Part shown: positions 14,356-15,703 of the stretch, piece by piece
How the letters are laid out: each line of letters opens with the position of its first letter
Position numbering within the stretch: position 1 is the stretch's first letter
Translations under genes and position numbers: made by a program
Source of the DNA: Bacillota bacterium
Lineage (GTDB): Bacteria > Bacillota > Clostridia > Oscillospirales > Ruminococcaceae
Direction of reading: 5' to 3'
Length of the DNA stretch: 15,703 nt
Assembly: GCA_023421245.1 (NCBI GenBank)
Contig: JAEZTV010000032.1
Coordinates: 1 to 15,703, forward strand
The notes under the pieces: generated by a model
The model's input: the letters and a program-made list of their open reading frames with translations, nothing else
What the model was told of the DNA's origin: nothing
Databases searched by the model: none

Positions 14356-14925
14356 TTGAAAGACGCAAACCAAACCAACAAGAAGGCTTCCTTGTGGGAG
14401 CTATTCATTGTATTTAGTAAGATCGGAGCACTAACCTTTGGCGGCGGATACGCAATGTTGCCGATTATCAATAAAGAAGCTGTGGAGCGCAGAGGATGGG
14501 TAACGCAGGAGGAGATTATGGACTATTACGCAGTCAGCCAATGCCTGCCCGGACTGATCGCCATCAACACTGCGGTATTTGTCGGTGATAAGCTGCGCGG
14601 AAAACGCGGCGGCATTGTAGCGGCTCTGGGGATTGCGTTCCCGTCGCTTGTTATTATCATGGTTATCGCCGCGCTGCTGGCGCCCTATATGAATCACCCC
14701 GTTGTGCAAAAGGCGTTTATCGGCGTGCGCATCGCTGTTGCGGCGCTGATTATCCAGTCGATTGCAACCATGTGGAAGAAGGGCGTAAAGGATATCTTTA
14801 CACTGGTCACCTTCATTGTAGCGCTTATACTCTCCGTACTGACCGACATCTCTATCGTGCTGATTATTGTGTGCGCAGTGGTGTTCGGCATTGTGGTAAA
14901 GGTCTTTATAAGGAAGGAGCAGTAG
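14356..14925 (+). CDS. Chromate transporter family protein, short CHR domain (first of pair)
   Basis: Membrane protein of 189 residues with one CHR domain, as in short-chain ChrA homologues that work as pairs (YwrA/YwrB type in Bacillus subtilis). Signature FSKIGALTFGGGYAMLPII near the N-terminus, then QCLPGLIAINTAVFVG, followed by hydrophobic segments. ATG 14326 has no ribosome site and coincides with the predicted transcription start; TTG 14356 has GGGGAG five bases before it, so I choose TTG. Only one base separates its stop from the next start, which implies translational coupling and a hetero-oligomer. Chromate efflux is the named family activity; the natural anion in this organism is unknown. 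Confidence 0.9.
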   Translation: MKDANQTNKKASLWELFIVFSKIGALTFGGGYAMLPIINKEAVERRGWVTQEEIMDYYAVSQCLPGLIAINTAVFVGDKLRGKRGGIVAALGIAFPSLVIIMVIAALLAPYMNHPVVQKAFIGVRIAVAALIIQSIATMWKKGVKDIFTLVTFIVALILSVLTDISIVLIIVCAVVFGIVVKVFIRKEQ

Positions 14926-14926
14926 C

Positions 14927-15487
14927 GTGACATATCTATTGTTGTTTTATGAGTTCTTTAAAATTGGCCTGTTTGCAGTAGGAGGCGGGCTTGTTACGAT
15001 CCCTTTCTTATACGATCTTGCTGCAAAATACACATGGTTTACGAACAGCGATGTCGTGGATATGATCGCGGTCTCCGAGTCGACCCCCGGCGCAATCGGC
15101 CTGAATATGGCAACCTATGTCGGCTATACCACGGCAGGTGTGCCTGGCAGCATTACCGCCACCATAGCGATTATCATCCCGGGCATCATTATTGTGCTGT
15201 TTGTTTCCAAGGTGCTTACCCAGTTCAGCGGCAACAAATATGTGGTTTCGGCGTTTTACGGCATCCGCCCGACGGTAACCGCACTGATTTGTGTTGCGTG
15301 CTTCGAGGTACTTAAGGTTTCGGTATTTAATTGGGAGACGTTTTCGCAGTCCTATGACTGGGTAGCCTTAATCAACTACAAGGGACTTGCTCTGTTTGCA
15401 CTAGTGCTTTTTCTGGTGTTCAAATTTAAAAAGCATCCGGTTTACTATATTGCCGGATGTGCACTGGTGGGAGCTTTTCTGTTCTAG
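14927..15487 (+). CDS. Chromate transporter family protein, short CHR domain (second of pair)
   Basis: Second short CHR-domain membrane protein, 186 residues. Key motifs parallel the first: FFKIGLFAVGGGLVTIPFL and SESTPGAIGLNMATYVG, then about five hydrophobic segments. The two proteins are similar in plan but diverged, as expected for partners that insert with opposite topology and together replace one long ChrA. The start is GTG at 14927 with GGAAGGAGC upstream, one base after the stop of the first gene. After the stop there are 90 bases without a clear terminator before the IS end at 15578. Paired function is inferred from family precedent. Confidence 0.9.
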   Translation: MTYLLLFYEFFKIGLFAVGGGLVTIPFLYDLAAKYTWFTNSDVVDMIAVSESTPGAIGLNMATYVGYTTAGVPGSITATIAIIIPGIIIVLFVSKVLTQFSGNKYVVSAFYGIRPTVTALICVACFEVLKVSVFNWETFSQSYDWVALINYKGLALFALVLFLVFKFKKHPVYYIAGCALVGAFLF

Positions 15488-15577
15488 TAGGAAGCGGTAA
15501 GCGGAATCCGTTTGGGAGTATGAGATACCATGCGCGCCCCGTGCGGCAACGCGTTTTAAGAATACAAAATCCGCAAA

Positions 15578-15703
15578 TGTAGGTTTGTCAAACATCTTGG
15601 ACAGAGAAGATAGAAAGAGTTTGCCGAGGTGAAAGCCAATTAAGAGGCCTCATGGGCAAGTTGTTAGAACGCCTATTGTGAATTTGGAGCTGTTTATCGA
15701 AGT
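15578..15703 (-). mobile_element. Right-end remnant of an IS481-like insertion sequence (right window edge)
   Basis: Inverted copy of the element at 1-125. The tip is TGTAGGTTTGTCAAACATC, beginning at 15578; sequence before it is unrelated to that after position 125 on the left. The differences between the two copies show they are distinct copies, not one sequence read twice. Confidence 0.7.
15588..15701 (-). CDS. DDE-type transposase, C-terminal 37 codons only (IS481-like)
   Basis: Partial gene cut by the right edge, reading inwards on the minus strand to a TGA at 15588-15590. It encodes the same 37-residue tail as the left copy apart from one Ser to Thr change; the other base differences in the coding part are silent. 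Family identification has the same limits as for the left copy. Confidence 0.55.
   Translation of the reverse strand, partial: FDKQLQIHNRRSNNLPMRPLNWLSPRQTLSIFSVQDV

Noticed and set aside
1..15703. A composite transposon carrying the whole window as cargo
   Set aside because: The cargo is ordinary chromosomal genes without accessory character, and ends inside repeats are what broken assemblies produce; kept only as an alternative.
1..15703. CRISPR array, tRNA, rRNA or defence system
   Set aside because: No regularly spaced repeats, cloverleaf sequences or defence-type genes were seen on either strand.

Overview
The window reads as chromosomal DNA of a strictly anaerobic Gram-positive bacterium of the Clostridia, possibly an Oscillospiraceae/Ruminococcaceae-like gut lineage. 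The evidence is purine-rich ribosome binding sites, two TTG starts, a desulfoferrodoxin, VanZ-like, Amidase_6 and MATE-like flippase genes, roughly balanced base composition, and TTGnnn-17-TATAAT promoters. The lineage is an inference; no rRNA or tRNA gene is present to confirm it.

Both ends are the same insertion-sequence tail in opposite orientation: 125 bases with four mismatches, each holding the last 37 codons of a DDE-type transposase and ending in TGTAGG, IS481-like. The window therefore runs from one IS copy to an inverted second copy. That may be where an assembly broke, or the inside of a composite element.

Plus strand, left part: a sodium:neurotransmitter-type symporter (254-1627); an archaeal-type cofactor-independent phosphoglycerate mutase family protein behind a structured leader (2070-3284); a PepD aminoacyl-histidine dipeptidase with a TTG start (3399-4841); a polysaccharide flippase and ACT-domain pair (5132-6930); and a 2Fe-type desulfoferrodoxin (7420-7806). 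A strong terminator separates this from a minus-strand pair, metA-vanZ (9436 down to 7874). Plus strand, right part: an MFS transporter, a membrane-anchored glycerophosphodiester phosphodiesterase, an Amidase_6 protein, a ribokinase and two short CHR-domain chromate-type transporters in tandem.

These are mostly independent housekeeping, peptide, sugar, redox and transport genes rather than one pathway. The most interesting signals are regulatory. metA has a ~228-nt leader with a good promoter, a 28-codon open frame whose end reads Cys-Met-Met-Arg-Met-Cys, competing hairpins and a perfect intrinsic terminator: the layout of a methionine-codon attenuator. The chromate-type pair has three inverted repeats upstream, two with an arm on a -10 box. 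The MFS gene and ribokinase also carry repeated operator-like motifs.
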